In this document: positions 12,001 through 18,276 of the stretch, in pieces
Numbering within the stretch: the stretch's first letter is position 1
How the letters are laid out: the number at the start of each line of letters is the position of its first letter
NCBI GenBank assembly: GCA_964459205.1
Contig: CAYWKJ010000003.1
Location: forward strand, 1 to 56,588
Reading direction: 5' to 3'
DNA: 56,588 bases
DNA from: JABJMC01 sp964459205
GTDB taxonomy: Bacteria; Patescibacteriota; Gracilibacteria; UBA1369; UBA12473
Translations under genes and position numbers: made by a program
Notes under the pieces: generated by a model
Seen by the model: the letters and a program-made list of their open reading frames with translations, nothing else
Told to the model about the DNA's origin: nothing
The model's database searches: none

Positions 12001-12678
12001 GACCTTGATGAGGCTGAAATAGCCGAAATATTTGGTGGAAGCACAGATGCTGATGAGTATGTTTGGGCTGAGATTGTTGAGGCTGAAACAGTTTTTGTAG
12101 CTGATGATACAGACTTCTCTGACTATGACTTTATTGGTCACTGGGGTGAAGATTATATCAAGACAGTCATTAGTTTAGGTATTGCTAGTGGAGTATCTGA
12201 GAATGTCTTCCAACCAGATTGGTCTATTACTAGAGCTGAGCTTACCAAGATGGTACTTGTAGCGGCTGATGTTGATGTTGAATCTAGTGTTACTAGTACT
12301 TCGTTTACTGATGTTGATTCAGGTGATTGGTATGCTACTTATGTTGAGGCTGCTAAGGAGAATGGTATTGTCGAAGGATATGAAGATGGTACTTTCCGAC
12401 CAAACGATTCAATTAATCGTGTTGAGGCACTTAAGATTTTGATTGAAGGTGGCTTGGACGTTGATATTGATGAGGGAGATGATTTACTAGCTACTTTTGG
12501 TCTTACAGAGAACCCATTCACAGATCTTTCATTGGATGATTGGTTTGCTAAGTATGTCTTGTATGCTTACGTTAATGACATTGTATCTGGATACGGTGAT
12601 GGCACCTTTGGTCCAAGTAATGGCATGACTCGAGCTGAGTTTAGTAAGGTTCTAACCATTGCTCTCGAGCTTGAATAA
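52..12678 (+). CDS. Giant secreted S-layer-type protein with three C-terminal SLH domains
   Basis: About 4208 residues. The ATG at 52 is preferred over an upstream ATG at 13 because it puts a basic N-terminus directly before a signal peptide (hydrophobic core, cleavage near AQA|AP). In order: five tandem ~120-residue repeats (nt ~181-1965); a discoidin-like stretch (~1970-2400); three diverged copies of the same repeat (~2413-3540); a Gly/Pro/Asp linker; a lamin-tail-like region (~3890-4540); many Big_5/SbsA-like Ig domains with DxxxP...V..F.E motifs (~4880-8500); carboxypeptidase-regulatory/prealbumin-like repeats (~9000-11240); an Fn3 domain (~11700-11990); and three SLH domains (~12120-12678). 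SLH domains normally bind secondary cell-wall polymer, so this is probably an S-layer or giant adhesin. Domain names come from motif recognition, not a profile search. The gene ends at a strong bidirectional terminator. Confidence 0.9.
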   Translation: MQNYIKKFIQLGSFKRAVAWASMFALLSTLLVSIPLAQAAPTAVGDGQYFPNNGSGKSDIVVSFNEPVNDSDGAISCPGGSGYSICYNKGDVVLGGGGWDGTPAIAFVAQVVGDNTALVVSFEAAEVITNIGANPTISLPATIAGITAPQVFNIVPPSPNKAGDATYTDDAGGKSVIVAPFTAPLATDNGTEACSQGSAFTTCFDKTKVTATGGGWDGTPVIVDVGLDTQMNNRLVITYVGTAVITNMGANPTLTVASGIAGITAQQVFDITLPVAPAPQKVGDGGYMPDVGGVSAIKFGFNADTDQNDGKVACPQDSAFTVCYDDSSVVLGGGGWNGTPTIAAVGQDTQDNRALVVEFTTANVISDINSVPTVTFPAGIAGIVAPQAFNVVNPPPPSPMKQGDAIYTADMGGVTTILANFSTDLTQDNGTVDCGASAFTICYDTTKVTLTGSGWAGGATIAVVGQNDQNTKGIVVEFTGPNAIENMGANPTLTVNSGIAGVQSLQEFNISTAPPPAAPEKVGDAEYTADKDGVSSLAADFNTTLDGMNGKVVCPGESPFTVCYDKSNVVLGGGGWDGTPTIDVIGKNPGNGQQMLIVFSAAEVISAIESSPTISIPAGIAGVVAPQVFDIALAPGADPLTCQDDNGECEFNDGDAETELPKYLDGDINTGSHIQGPNNPIVFIRTFDEAESIREVTINHANNTGNHMKTGSIEWWNAAAEGGADWAPFGASINDDGADKVITVALDADKPDIITNKIRITNDGNWNPPAGWWPTEFSFRGAEPSAIVGDIDYYELKKSYLEMTLDEPLTNTNKVPCPGLDLPGYVCWDKTQVTISGTSLSNGVSSANIGKIVRNPLMAINEVRVVFNTEKLFDDFDNLELSLNGIGDIKNGPITGSDFATAVPTKDSDAKATYDPTGAGGTALVDAYFRAQLTDAGADNATYCPELAGQLQDGALCYNPALVTLGGNGWDPGAEVSYVIRNGDEFIDAEENSENPTQVLVVFNMGNAIASADADPVPTISFNGFGGIVAEQVYEFEAAPTPEADGDAEYCEDDGSVSIALPFDMPLSEQAIMESCPAEGFPEGYDCYNLNDGESTQYITLLGTGWAQGIEPSLGFQDPEYSELIVLFEPGAIPSFEGVNPQLSIDYVGGVEDQAFDVVPGENCGPDPGGDDPPGGPTVALAAWMDGPTSIIVEFNKNVSQESANNAIFTLDVGGGQTVTEDSVTANDTIEVTVDFTTALSAIQIDAIAPGPSGHLLSISGGVAQDMPIESDFEEDGGWFGPPIVIYEVNTDPKQDWSSVSFNYATNNNPGGSASALAGANNDQYIELRVNEGAPDTEWSGIMTGSSIDWTKLRLQIYDDKWNLVAACDFTGATACADVEGENRFNTVLHAGDGTYGAPATGDVLVLANPDTSLPKDSLHIELMGQMSGQFIADASFGDINDNADWNAPYPDGNGVPRDNTKEAVGLDDKGTSMGDWSADFAYQHASPLATNTYVAALEVMGVFPCEDKILCIDFNRAVDNATLKSGSFAIYKYGSQTPAQCVGGPCTIDSIYREGGGGRFVSLSLTTAMVAGGSYDLVIAGGANGVKDTDGGTFKDASVMKSFTGYETDTDPPELTGVNVHSPSEIEIIFNEHNGLNTSSANLSVPGLTIDNFWEGWDNINIQFQQEMTAGAEYTFTITGLEDDQGNVLTSNNSISFEGFDGSQYDDNQSPHVVNEKPYNYEWDVPTNLASIQIEFSEELNSNSVNDEDFLLRKVNESTYNTISDVVLGADYTSYDNDTQTVTITIPEDKLDANSFYELFIQGGDTGPKDLGGGNMQYGSESRYFYTGSGADTTKPTMYYSTIDDYSGAGGIVGVPTGIGIITLFFDEGMDGSTISDTDPTNDDSNVQLSYSSSGTTNYVNGEIHYDAGSSAVEFHISETLNANTDYTLTVKTGVTDAAGNSLSGQISRAFQTADLDQSEPQVDFAEFDGSTMWIQFNEGMKASSVMNMDNYDFVFGTQGFSDKGGLVAEYDPWEYRVEIRGFNSIDQDSTFAVSMNDLQDAAGNMISSNIDVSGAGYNPDEFQDMVSIREASPSWGDWDIPTNIKTASVKFDIGLDSSTVTTTSVQLLKEGDENTNLCDSVQYKSASNTIACSISTTLDSYSYYIWKIGRDPHEAAYSSTIKDENGNTLPWAEWIFFETGGMGDNAAPTISFAEPNDGSTNVAVGAGRISIFFNEEMDSSSFTSSSFKVYPTANSDELVSGEREYHSGGWVLDFFPEDPLAANTEYTILLTGDVKDRGGNALAATTRTFTTGNADLEAPTVSYMSATNWEVQVQFSEPVNEETATNSKNYTLYSSSTAGGPSDQRVSLDGKEFEYDPFSGNLFIFGLNLDEGMTLSLEAKNIKDLAGNWMVDNDSSNIRKAEVLDLSYQDEAPWVNFGWPNGWDEPTNMPAIGVEFSEAMDPSTIDENSFKVFPHICNKYYECNDGAALTADDYSFDTDTNTAFFHLIDQGNGRTLAPNQEYHVVVTTDIKDGGGNSLRAWDMWNKNNTMAYDFFFHTNDSSEGDTSAPQIWGTSLDEYWDWQTDSIQGVQTYLWGIEIPFSKQMSSSTINDLNAGNTGSNIYVKGISTGEKVNGSVEYDTGGRFAIWKGEGPFSADTAYQLVVDDGVTDLMGNAIDRYTQNFTTANTAEDETGPEITWFDINEYSLRMWFNEPLDKSEAEILRNYTLSTCEIDQVTAETCLDNLNEYPLTSKDGISIRYEEWDNMVEIEGLAVKEGNIAMIKAVVIDRVGNSIKSTTDNDLWNGRNVAGAPNTFNTFENYIMPYFDEYYAFDDWDENQMAFNMFAGGANVSPENRLAGADSIYWIDFSAMESIAEGGQIRIKFPRGFDVTDASAVPAFTAGDDGMMSSVNGDINGWGAGTLTIDSVSRNTSTRTVTIVTAGGATQPQDFISLDLQGIRNPSTASDVSTEGYVPTIETYDANGQMLESIEAAPIYIEPKGDGKIQINVEATGLSTPPDNGSQVWVHVNSMSGAHFSEELTFDGSGMEGSVTIPSLPEGDYDVYTDGYVVLDVDGEEQEYFGQGGAFVWLGDGATENVNLSLIASEGDDYGEGEGEWQTLTITAADGPANEQVDIRVFGEGYFFEKETSFSALGNISEEMTVPQGFYTVSLDPWMPKGFFMGPPPPSSFMPPNPKDVKVNGGGAEVTFNIKKAENYVKVTVTDDNGLGIPNAHVFIAPTTFGMDSGGGVGGETGEDGTFTAAISPGWYEVDVHKAGMPSMPRQSVTINDDSTEEEPEEVDFRLKVPAIKISGTLTKNNKAVANQPIFGNAVDSNGNWLPQFFDTHTDGNGKYSFYADANTNWNVCGWVMGFGEICKTVNVDSANLTGQNINLNESNFVEVTGTLKYGSGEGTALTDASVFAESLDPDNHSFNDVRTNSDGEFTLRVAAGEYELGTFNEEFGHKIFKTDLDVSDGNNEVLGDVFVTTNDTKEVSIRFVNGSGYLYEVSEAFVDIFSDETGSANFVELNGLSEKTIKLEAGTGYEAYAFVAGIGALPAQSNITVGDSTIITFEIGEKVDISGSVTYTGEKDGPAANAKLKFIDPANDYSQETSADENGDYTMTVPSNGSYTVKIQMAGCIPYNEVVTVANSDIASQDFVLDLVDKDVGIRGVVTADGTLTSNDARVVATDATGKDRTVMVDDIGDYAFAVSPGTWTIKAYKDGYETTAENVQTVVVTNGVEDVDVAMTAIANYTVVPPSSYSVVPANGGVIQHENPAMTITIPAEALGDGNQSYSVSVKKTSEMIDTAAADPILNQGVDINISDSNGVTVTGLDKAIKLEYDYSDAGLTTDQIDDMSCGHISSSQDSNWEATTCRLYQTDDELKMIYSTKNFSIFGAIDWSDDVAPSAPVGLSAIGNNGYVALDWTNNSDADFMEYLVFRGTSSGFTADDDSQINTSQVTASAYTDTDVTEGTTYYYVVKTVDTSGNESSASSERNATPTGSSEDLDEAEIAEIFGGSTDADEYVWAEIVEAETVFVADDTDFSDYDFIGHWGEDYIKTVISLGIASGVSENVFQPDWSITRAELTKMVLVAADVDVESSVTSTSFTDVDSGDWYATYVEAAKENGIVEGYEDGTFRPNDSINRVEALKILIEGGLDVDIDEGDDLLATFGLTENPFTDLSLDDWFAKYVLYAYVNDIVSGYGDGTFGPSNGMTRAEFSKVLTIALELE
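181..1965 (+). repeat. Five tandem ~360-bp (120-residue) protein repeats
   Basis: Units begin near 181, 537, 895, 1256 and 1615, giving a period of 356-361 bp. Each opens with a GD-x-x-Y motif, carries a Cys pair (C-x5-9-C followed by an aromatic residue and D/N), then V-x-L-x-G-x-GW, and closes with P-x-[IL]-x(4-6)-GIAG. Three diverged copies follow at about 2413, 2773 and 3178. Confidence 0.85.
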
Positions 12679-12694
12679 GCTAAATCTAATCTAT

Positions 12695-12728
12695 AAAAGG
12701 GCCCCCGCTTGCAGTGGGGGCCTTTTTT
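12695..12728. terminator. Bidirectional intrinsic terminator between the giant SLH gene and livF
   Basis: A 9-bp GC-rich stem (ggcccccgc / gtgggggcc, one G-U pair) closes a 5-nt loop and is flanked by an A-run on the left and a T-run on the right. It can therefore terminate both converging genes. The livF stop codon lies inside the T-run. Confidence 0.9.
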
Positions 12729-13434
12729 ATTTCCCTAAATATAATTCTCCTACCTTGGGGTCGTTGAGTAGTTTTTTGCCAGTGCCAGTGTAGCGGTTTT
12801 TGCCGAGTTCAAGGACGTAACCACGATTTGAGATCTCTAGGGCTTGGTTGGCGTTTTGTTCCACCATTAGGATTGAGGTGCCACTATCGCGGATTTCAAT
12901 AAGTTTATTAAAAACATCAGCAATGATTTTGGGGGCCAACCCGAGTGATGGCTCATCTAAAAGCAGTAGTTCAGGATTTAACATGAGCGCTCGTCCAATA
13001 GACACCATTTGCTGCTCACCACCTGAAAGAGTTCTTGTTTTTTGGTGTTTTCGTTCTTTTAGGCGCGGAAATTTTTTGTAAACATATTGCATTTGTTCGG
13101 CAATTTTAATGGGATTTTTGCGAATAAAAGCGCCCATTTCTAGGTTTTCTTGGACGGTCATGGAGGGGAACACAGAGCGCCCTTGCGGAACATAGCAAAT
13201 ACCTCTTTTAACAACGTCTTCGGAGGATAATCCAATTAGTTCCTGGGACATGTATTTAATAGAGGATTGTTTTTCCATTTTAGTGATGCCAAAGATACTG
13301 CGTAAAATAGTTGATTTACCAGCGCCATTTGGTCCGATAATGGATACGATTTCTTTTTCATTAACTTCCATGTCCACGTTTTTGAGTACAATGGGACCTC
13401 CGTAGCCAGCGGTGAGTTTTGAGATTTTTAGCAT
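12727..13434 (-). CDS. livF: LivF-type ABC transporter ATPase
   Basis: 235 residues, the usual LivF length. It hydrolyses ATP on the cytoplasmic face of a hydrophobic/branched-chain amino-acid importer. Walker A GPNGAGKST lies at residues ~34-42, the LSGGEQQ signature and the LLLLDEPSLGLAP Walker B segment follow, and the switch His region reads MVEQNA, typical of LivF. It is the last gene of livK-livH-livM-livG-livF, with 9 nt between it and livG. The gene stops inside the shared terminator. The substrate cannot be read from the ATPase; this family also takes up amides and urea. Confidence 0.92.
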   Translation of the reverse strand: MLKISKLTAGYGGPIVLKNVDMEVNEKEIVSIIGPNGAGKSTILRSIFGITKMEKQSSIKYMSQELIGLSSEDVVKRGICYVPQGRSVFPSMTVQENLEMGAFIRKNPIKIAEQMQYVYKKFPRLKERKHQKTRTLSGGEQQMVSIGRALMLNPELLLLDEPSLGLAPKIIADVFNKLIEIRDSGTSILMVEQNANQALEISNRGYVLELGKNRYTGTGKKLLNDPKVGELYLGK

Positions 13435-13443
13435 CAGTAAAGG

Positions 13444-14205
13444 TTATTTGGATCGGCCTAAATAGGCTTTTAGCACATCAGGGTTTTTCTGAATTTCTTG
13501 GGGCTTTCCCATGGCAATTTCTTTTCCGTAATCCATGACTACGATTTTTTCGCATAAATTCATAATAAATCCCATGTCATGCTCAATTACCACGATTGTT
13601 TTGCCCTGTTTTTGGAGTTTTTTGATGAGATTTATAATGATTTTTAGCATGGTGGGGTTAACTCCGGCGGCAGGTTCATCAAGTAAGATTATATCTGGAT
13701 CTAAGGCAACTGTGCGTAGAATTTCGAGTAGTTTTTGTTGGCCATAGGAAAGTTCGCCGGCTCTAAGATGGGCAATTTTTTCTAGGCCCACTGATTTTAG
13801 GAGAGCTAGGGCTTCGTCGTGTAGTTTTTTTTGTAGCTTCTTTTGATTTAAAAAAATATGGCGTAAACCTTGTTTATTGTCCTTTAAAGCAACGCGAATG
13901 TTTTCAATAGGAGTTAGTTCTGGAAAGATGCGAATCGCCTGAAAAGTACGCGCTAAACCAGCTTGGGCGCGCTTGTAAGTGGGCCATTTAGTAATATTTG
14001 TGCCGTTTAATATGATTTCTCCTTCATCAGGGGCTAAAAGTCCAGTTATTAGGTTAAAAGCAGTTGTTTTCCCAGCGCCATTAGGCCCAATTAATCCCGT
14101 AATAGAGTTTTTTCGGACTGTGAAATGGCAATTTTGTACTGCTTTTACCCCTCCAAATGATTTGTGGAGATTGCGAATGGTAAGAATATTTTTGCGATCA
14201 GGCAT
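13444..14205 (-). CDS. livG: LivG-type ABC transporter ATPase
   Basis: 253 residues, partner of LivF. Walker A is GPNGAGKTT near residue 38. The signature is the LSYGQQ variant characteristic of LivG rather than LSGGQ. Walker B is ILLDEPAAGVNP, followed by the VVIEHDM switch segment. The C-terminal A-x-L-G element (KAYLGRSK) is the usual LivG ending. It follows livM with a 3-nt gap, so translation is probably coupled. Confidence 0.93.
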   Translation of the reverse strand: MPDRKNILTIRNLHKSFGGVKAVQNCHFTVRKNSITGLIGPNGAGKTTAFNLITGLLAPDEGEIILNGTNITKWPTYKRAQAGLARTFQAIRIFPELTPIENIRVALKDNKQGLRHIFLNQKKLQKKLHDEALALLKSVGLEKIAHLRAGELSYGQQKLLEILRTVALDPDIILLDEPAAGVNPTMLKIIINLIKKLQKQGKTIVVIEHDMGFIMNLCEKIVVMDYGKEIAMGKPQEIQKNPDVLKAYLGRSK

Positions 14206-14208
14206 GTA

Positions 14209-15108
14209 TTAATAATTGGTTAATTGGCGACGACGCCTTTTACGGTGCTTCCAAAAGCCACCAATTCCCTGGGGGAAATAAATCATTACGATCAAAAATA
14301 TCAGGCTATAAAGAATCATTTGTGAGGATCCAACATATTGGGCGGGGATTCCTTTTATGAAAGTTACACCTTCTTGGATTAATAGAATAATAAATACTCC
14401 TAAAAATGGACCTCTAAAGGTTCCTAGTCCTCCTAAAACAGCCATAACTAGGACTAGGGCGAGTTCATTGGTGTGAAATGACATGGGGTCAATATAAGTC
14501 ACTAAGTGAGCCATTAAGACTCCGGCAAAAGCGGCCATCATGGCTCCGATACTAAAAGCTGCTAATTTATAAAAAGTAGTGTTTATTCCTAAGCTTTTAG
14601 CCGCAATTTGATCGTCGCGAATAGTCTCCAGTACTCTTCCAAATGGCGATTTCATAATTCGGTATAAGATGAACATTAAAACTATAGTGATGACGAGAAC
14701 TAAGAGGGCATATTGCCATTTTTCGGTTAACTGTACTCCAAATATAGATGGGCGGGGGATTCCTGGTAGTCCGAGTGGGCCGCGGGTAAGTCCGGTCCAG
14801 TTTTGCATGATAGAATGGATAATCATGGCAAAAGCCAGGGTGGCAATGCCTAAGTAATCAGCTTTGAGTTTAATAGAGGTTAATCCGAGTAAAATTCCGA
14901 ATAATCCAGCTAATAATCCGCCAGCTATGAATCCTAGCCAAAAACTACCAAAATTTAAGCTAATTAAGGCGCCGGTATAAGCGCCGATGCCATAAAAAGC
15001 AATGTGGCTTAGGGCGAGAATTCCGGTGTATCCCAGATATAGATTTATAGACTCTGCTAGCAATAGGTAGATGAGAAAGAATGTCCCGATATGAATAAAA
15101 TAATTCAT
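14209..15108 (-). CDS. livM: LivM-type permease subunit of an amino-acid ABC importer
   Basis: About 299 residues and highly hydrophobic, with 8-9 predicted membrane segments. The family-typical NLYLGYTGILALSHIAFYGIGAY segment sits near the N-terminus, and the conserved E..RDD..AA..LGIN cytoplasmic loop (EAA-type contact with the ATPase) is present. I chose the ATG at 15108 because it starts just after the livH stop. A longer frame from 15162 would overlap livH by 44 nt and would add a non-hydrophobic stretch absent from the family. Confidence 0.9.
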   Translation of the reverse strand: MNYFIHIGTFFLIYLLLAESINLYLGYTGILALSHIAFYGIGAYTGALISLNFGSFWLGFIAGGLLAGLFGILLGLTSIKLKADYLGIATLAFAMIIHSIMQNWTGLTRGPLGLPGIPRPSIFGVQLTEKWQYALLVLVITIVLMFILYRIMKSPFGRVLETIRDDQIAAKSLGINTTFYKLAAFSIGAMMAAFAGVLMAHLVTYIDPMSFHTNELALVLVMAVLGGLGTFRGPFLGVFIILLIQEGVTFIKGIPAQYVGSSQMILYSLIFLIVMIYFPQGIGGFWKHRKRRRRQLTNY

Positions 15109-15118
15109 AAAATTTAAG

Positions 15119-16027
15119 TTATTTTCGGCTGGATTCGGTTTGGTTGGAACCGAACAAACCACTAGGTCTAATTAAAAGAACTAGGATCATAATTCCAAAG
15201 GCAATGGCTGATTTATAGCTGGTTGGAATAGAATAGCCCCACCAGGTTAAGCCTACGATTAGATTTTGAAGGATTCCTAGGATCATGGCTCCGGCTACAG
15301 CTCCCCAGATATTGCCTAATCCACCTAGAATTACCGCAGAGAATGCGAGAATAGAAAGCCACAAGCCCATGTAGGGTGATAAGTTTTGTTCATAGCCTAT
15401 TAAAATTCCGGCAATTCCAGCGATTACAGTACTGATGATAAATATATTTCGAATTGTTTTTCTGACATTTATTCCTAAAATAGCGGCTACACTGGCACTG
15501 TCCGAGACTGCGCGAATAGCTTTTCCAGTTTTTGAATATTTTAGAAAAAGAGCCAGGCTAATTAAAATAATGATGGTGCTAAGGAGAATAGCAATTTGGT
15601 AGTCAGTAATTATTATTTGGTCATTTAACAGATGGTAGCTAGTAGTTTCAAAACCCTCTCTAGCGTAGTTTTTTGATTTTCCAGTGGCGATTAACAGTAC
15701 AAGAGATTTAAGGAAAATAGCTACTCCAATAGAGGTAATAAGCAGCGTCCAAGGGGATTCGTTTTTTAGGGGCTGGAAAATTAGTTTATCAAATAAAATC
15801 CCGGCCAAGCCGCACAGGGCTAGGGCGGCAATAAAGCTGGGGATAATTGGCCAGCTTAGGTTTATGAAAAAGACGTAATAAAAAAAAGCTCCAAGCATAG
15901 CCATTTCGCCGTGAGCAAAATTCATAAATTTTAAAACTCCATAGATAAGGCTGAGACCCAAGGCAATGAGTGCGATTACGCTGCCTTGTATAATGCCATT
16001 AGTTAGGATTTGGAGGAAAATATCCAT
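15119..16027 (-). CDS. livH: LivH-type permease subunit of an amino-acid ABC importer
   Basis: 302 residues. The N-terminus carries the LivH hallmark, a first helix followed by GLSLIYGVLKFMNFAHGE, and the later RAVSDSASVAAILGINV loop matches the LivH ATPase-contact loop. It pairs with LivM to form the membrane channel. It lies downstream of livK, separated by 67 nt that contain an intrinsic-terminator-like hairpin, so the permease/ATPase part is probably expressed at a lower level than the binding protein. Confidence 0.93.
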   Translation of the reverse strand: MDIFLQILTNGIIQGSVIALIALGLSLIYGVLKFMNFAHGEMAMLGAFFYYVFFINLSWPIIPSFIAALALCGLAGILFDKLIFQPLKNESPWTLLITSIGVAIFLKSLVLLIATGKSKNYAREGFETTSYHLLNDQIIITDYQIAILLSTIIILISLALFLKYSKTGKAIRAVSDSASVAAILGINVRKTIRNIFIISTVIAGIAGILIGYEQNLSPYMGLWLSILAFSAVILGGLGNIWGAVAGAMILGILQNLIVGLTWWGYSIPTSYKSAIAFGIMILVLLIRPSGLFGSNQTESSRK

Positions 16028-16041
16028 AAACAGGGGTAGTA

Positions 16042-16076
16042 TAAAAGAACCGCTCCTAATTTAGAAGCGATTCTTT
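16042..16076 (-). terminator. Intra-operon terminator/attenuator between livK and livH
   Basis: On the minus strand an 11-bp stem (gaatcgcttct / aggagcggttc, with G-U pairs) closes a 5-nt AT loop and is followed by ttctttta. Partial termination here would give excess binding protein over permease, a common arrangement in such operons. Confidence 0.7.
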
Positions 16077-16094
16077 TAAGTTTTTGTAAAAAAT

Positions 16095-17198
16095 TTATCG
16101 CACTATTAATTCTCCTCCTGTAACAGTGAAGACAACGTGCCCAGTAAGTGGGTCTCCGTTGGCATCAAAAGAAATGCTACCAGAGAATCCTTCGTAAGTT
16201 GGCATGTCGTATAGATAAGCTTTCACTGCCTCAGCATCGTTGCCAACGGCTTCAATAGCGTTAGCAAGAATCCAAACCGCATCATAAGTTGTAGCTTGGT
16301 ACCCAAGATAAGCGATTTCTTCACCGTAAGACTCTAGGTAACGAGCTTTTAGATCGGTTAATTCAGCGGATTCGGTGTCGATGTTTAAAGTTGCTGTAAA
16401 AGAACCTTCTAGGTAGTCAGCGTGCCCAGTAAGAATATCAGTACTAGTACCAGCAACGTCATTTAAGAGGAAAGGACCTTCAATCCCTAATTCAGACATT
16501 TGTTTCAAAATAACATCAGCTTTAATTGGAGTTTGAGGGTTGATGAAGTAAGCATCAGGAGATTGTCCACTGAGTTTAGTGATTTGTGTCTTAAAATCAG
16601 TGTCATCCATAATGTAAGTCTCTTCAATTACAGTCCCTGTAAAGTTTTCTTGGAAAGCTTGAGAAATTCCAAAGGTGTAATCTTGTTGTTCAGTAATTAG
16701 AGCTACTGTCTCGTAACCAAGTTCAGTAGCGATTTCTGCTAGCTTGATAGCTTGAAAAGCATCTGATGGCCAATCACGGAAAACATAGTCTCCAGCAGTA
16801 GTGACATCAGGGCTACTAGAACCAGAGGAGAATAGAATTACACCAGCTGGATCAGTGATAGCAGCAGCGGAAAGAGTTTCACTAGAACAGAATCCACCTA
16901 AAATAACTTGTACTTGATCGATATCAACAAGTTTTTGGGCAGCGGTAGAGGAGTCTTTACCGTTACAACCACCATCTTCCCATTGAATGTCTAAGGACAT
17001 TCCTTTTTCAGCCCAAGCAACGTTAACGTCGGCAAGAGCAATTTCAGCAACTCGCTGAAGTTCGATTCCGTAACTAGCGCCGTCACCAGTTAGGGGACCG
17101 ATTGAGCCGATAGTAATATCGGTTTCACTCATGGGTGCACACCCAGCAAAAGCGAATAGCATGAGGGCCGCAATGAGGCCAAGAGCAATTTTTCGCAT
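16095..17198 (-). CDS. livK: LivK-like substrate-binding lipoprotein
   Basis: 367 residues. The N-terminus is a lipoprotein signal peptide with lipobox FAGC (Cys ~20), so the protein is expected to be tethered outside the cytoplasmic membrane. The mature part follows the type I periplasmic-binding fold used by Liv/amide receptors (Peripla_BP_6): GPLTGDGASYG near the start, an SS...AQKLVD..QV..ILGG segment, and ILFSSGSSSPD. It binds the ligand and delivers it to LivHM. First gene of the liv operon. The ligand is probably an amino acid, but specificity is not readable by eye. Confidence 0.92.
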   Translation of the reverse strand: MRKIALGLIAALMLFAFAGCAPMSETDITIGSIGPLTGDGASYGIELQRVAEIALADVNVAWAEKGMSLDIQWEDGGCNGKDSSTAAQKLVDIDQVQVILGGFCSSETLSAAAITDPAGVILFSSGSSSPDVTTAGDYVFRDWPSDAFQAIKLAEIATELGYETVALITEQQDYTFGISQAFQENFTGTVIEETYIMDDTDFKTQITKLSGQSPDAYFINPQTPIKADVILKQMSELGIEGPFLLNDVAGTSTDILTGHADYLEGSFTATLNIDTESAELTDLKARYLESYGEEIAYLGYQATTYDAVWILANAIEAVGNDAEAVKAYLYDMPTYEGFSGSISFDANGDPLTGHVVFTVTGGELIVR

Positions 17199-17277
17199 GA
17201 TATAAGAGAGGTTAGGAGTATGTAATTTTTGGCTTACTAAAGGGCAGCGCTCATTATGCCCTTAGGTTTTTTTGAGG

Positions 17278-18264
17278 TCAATCTAATCGAGTTGTTTTTT
17301 GACGTAAATAATGGTCCGTGAGTACCAACCAAATCATAGCTTCTAGTACGGGGACAGCGCGTGGGGCCAGGCAAGGATCGTGCCTTCCATCTATTTTGAT
17401 AGAGGCGGTTGGCTTGAGAGCCACACGAATTGTTATTGGTTTACCATTGGTTATTCCGCCATAAATGCCGGTTTCGATTTTATTGTTTTCAGATCCTTTT
17501 AAGTTGGCGGTTTCGAATCCGGCGCCGTATTCAAATCCTAAAACGGCGTTAATACTAAGGCAGGCTTTAGCTAAATCTGCTTTGAATTTATCAAAAACTG
17601 GCTCGCCAAGGCCAATAGGGGAGTTTTCGATAGTAGCTTCTAGCATCGCGCCAAGAGAATCGCCTTCTTCCTTGGCTTTTAAGATCGCAGCTTCCATTTG
17701 TTTGGCTACTTCTAAGTCTGCGGCACGCACCGGGTTCTTTTCTATAACCGCAAAATCAGGTGCGCTGACTACCAAATCTCCAATTTGTTTGGTGTGAGCC
17801 GTTACTTTTGTAGTTTCTTTGCCTTCAGATAATACTTTTTTAGCAATTGCGGCGGCGGCCATGCGCATTGCGGTTTCCCTGGCCGAAGCTCGTCCGCCGC
17901 CGCGATAATCGCGAAGGCCATACTTGAGCTCGTAAGTTTCATCAGCGTGTCCAGCTCTAAAAGTGTCTTTTATTTTGTCATAATCTTTGGAACGTTGATC
18001 TTTATTGTAAATAATAAGCGCAATTGGCGTACCAGTGGTTTTACCCTCAAAAACACCAGATAAGATTTCCACTTTATCTTCTTCGTCGCGACTGGTAGTT
18101 ACGCTACTTTGTCCGGGGCGGCGACGATCTAGATCTGGCTGGATATCTTTTTCAGAAAGAGTAATTCCTGCTGGGCAACCATCAATAACACCGCCGATAG
18201 CTTTACCGTGGGATTCTCCCCACGTTGTAAGCTTGAACAGCTGGCCAAAAGTGTTTCCAGGCAT
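17278..18264 (-). CDS. aroC: Chorismate synthase
   Basis: 328 residues, slightly short for the family (about 350-390). It converts EPSP to chorismate using reduced FMN. The start NTFGQLFKLTTWGESHG is the family N-terminal signature, RPGQSS and RDYRGGGRASARETA match the FMN/substrate-binding signatures, and the C-terminal RHDPCLAPRAVPVLEAM is canonical. It is separated from the main aro operon (38.3-44.8 kb) and sits at the end of gyrA-TSP3 protein-rpmE-aroC, 12 nt after rpmE. It therefore escapes the aromatic attenuator predicted upstream of aroF. Confidence 0.95.
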   Translation of the reverse strand: MPGNTFGQLFKLTTWGESHGKAIGGVIDGCPAGITLSEKDIQPDLDRRRPGQSSVTTSRDEEDKVEILSGVFEGKTTGTPIALIIYNKDQRSKDYDKIKDTFRAGHADETYELKYGLRDYRGGGRASARETAMRMAAAAIAKKVLSEGKETTKVTAHTKQIGDLVVSAPDFAVIEKNPVRAADLEVAKQMEAAILKAKEEGDSLGAMLEATIENSPIGLGEPVFDKFKADLAKACLSINAVLGFEYGAGFETANLKGSENNKIETGIYGGITNGKPITIRVALKPTASIKIDGRHDPCLAPRAVPVLEAMIWLVLTDHYLRQKTTRLD

Positions 18265-18276
18265 AGGGCAAAAGAT

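Noticed and set aside
17240..17263. Hairpin aagggc...gccctt between aroC and livK as the aroC terminator
   Set aside because: On the minus strand no T-run follows it. The T-rich side faces the plus strand, where no gene ends.
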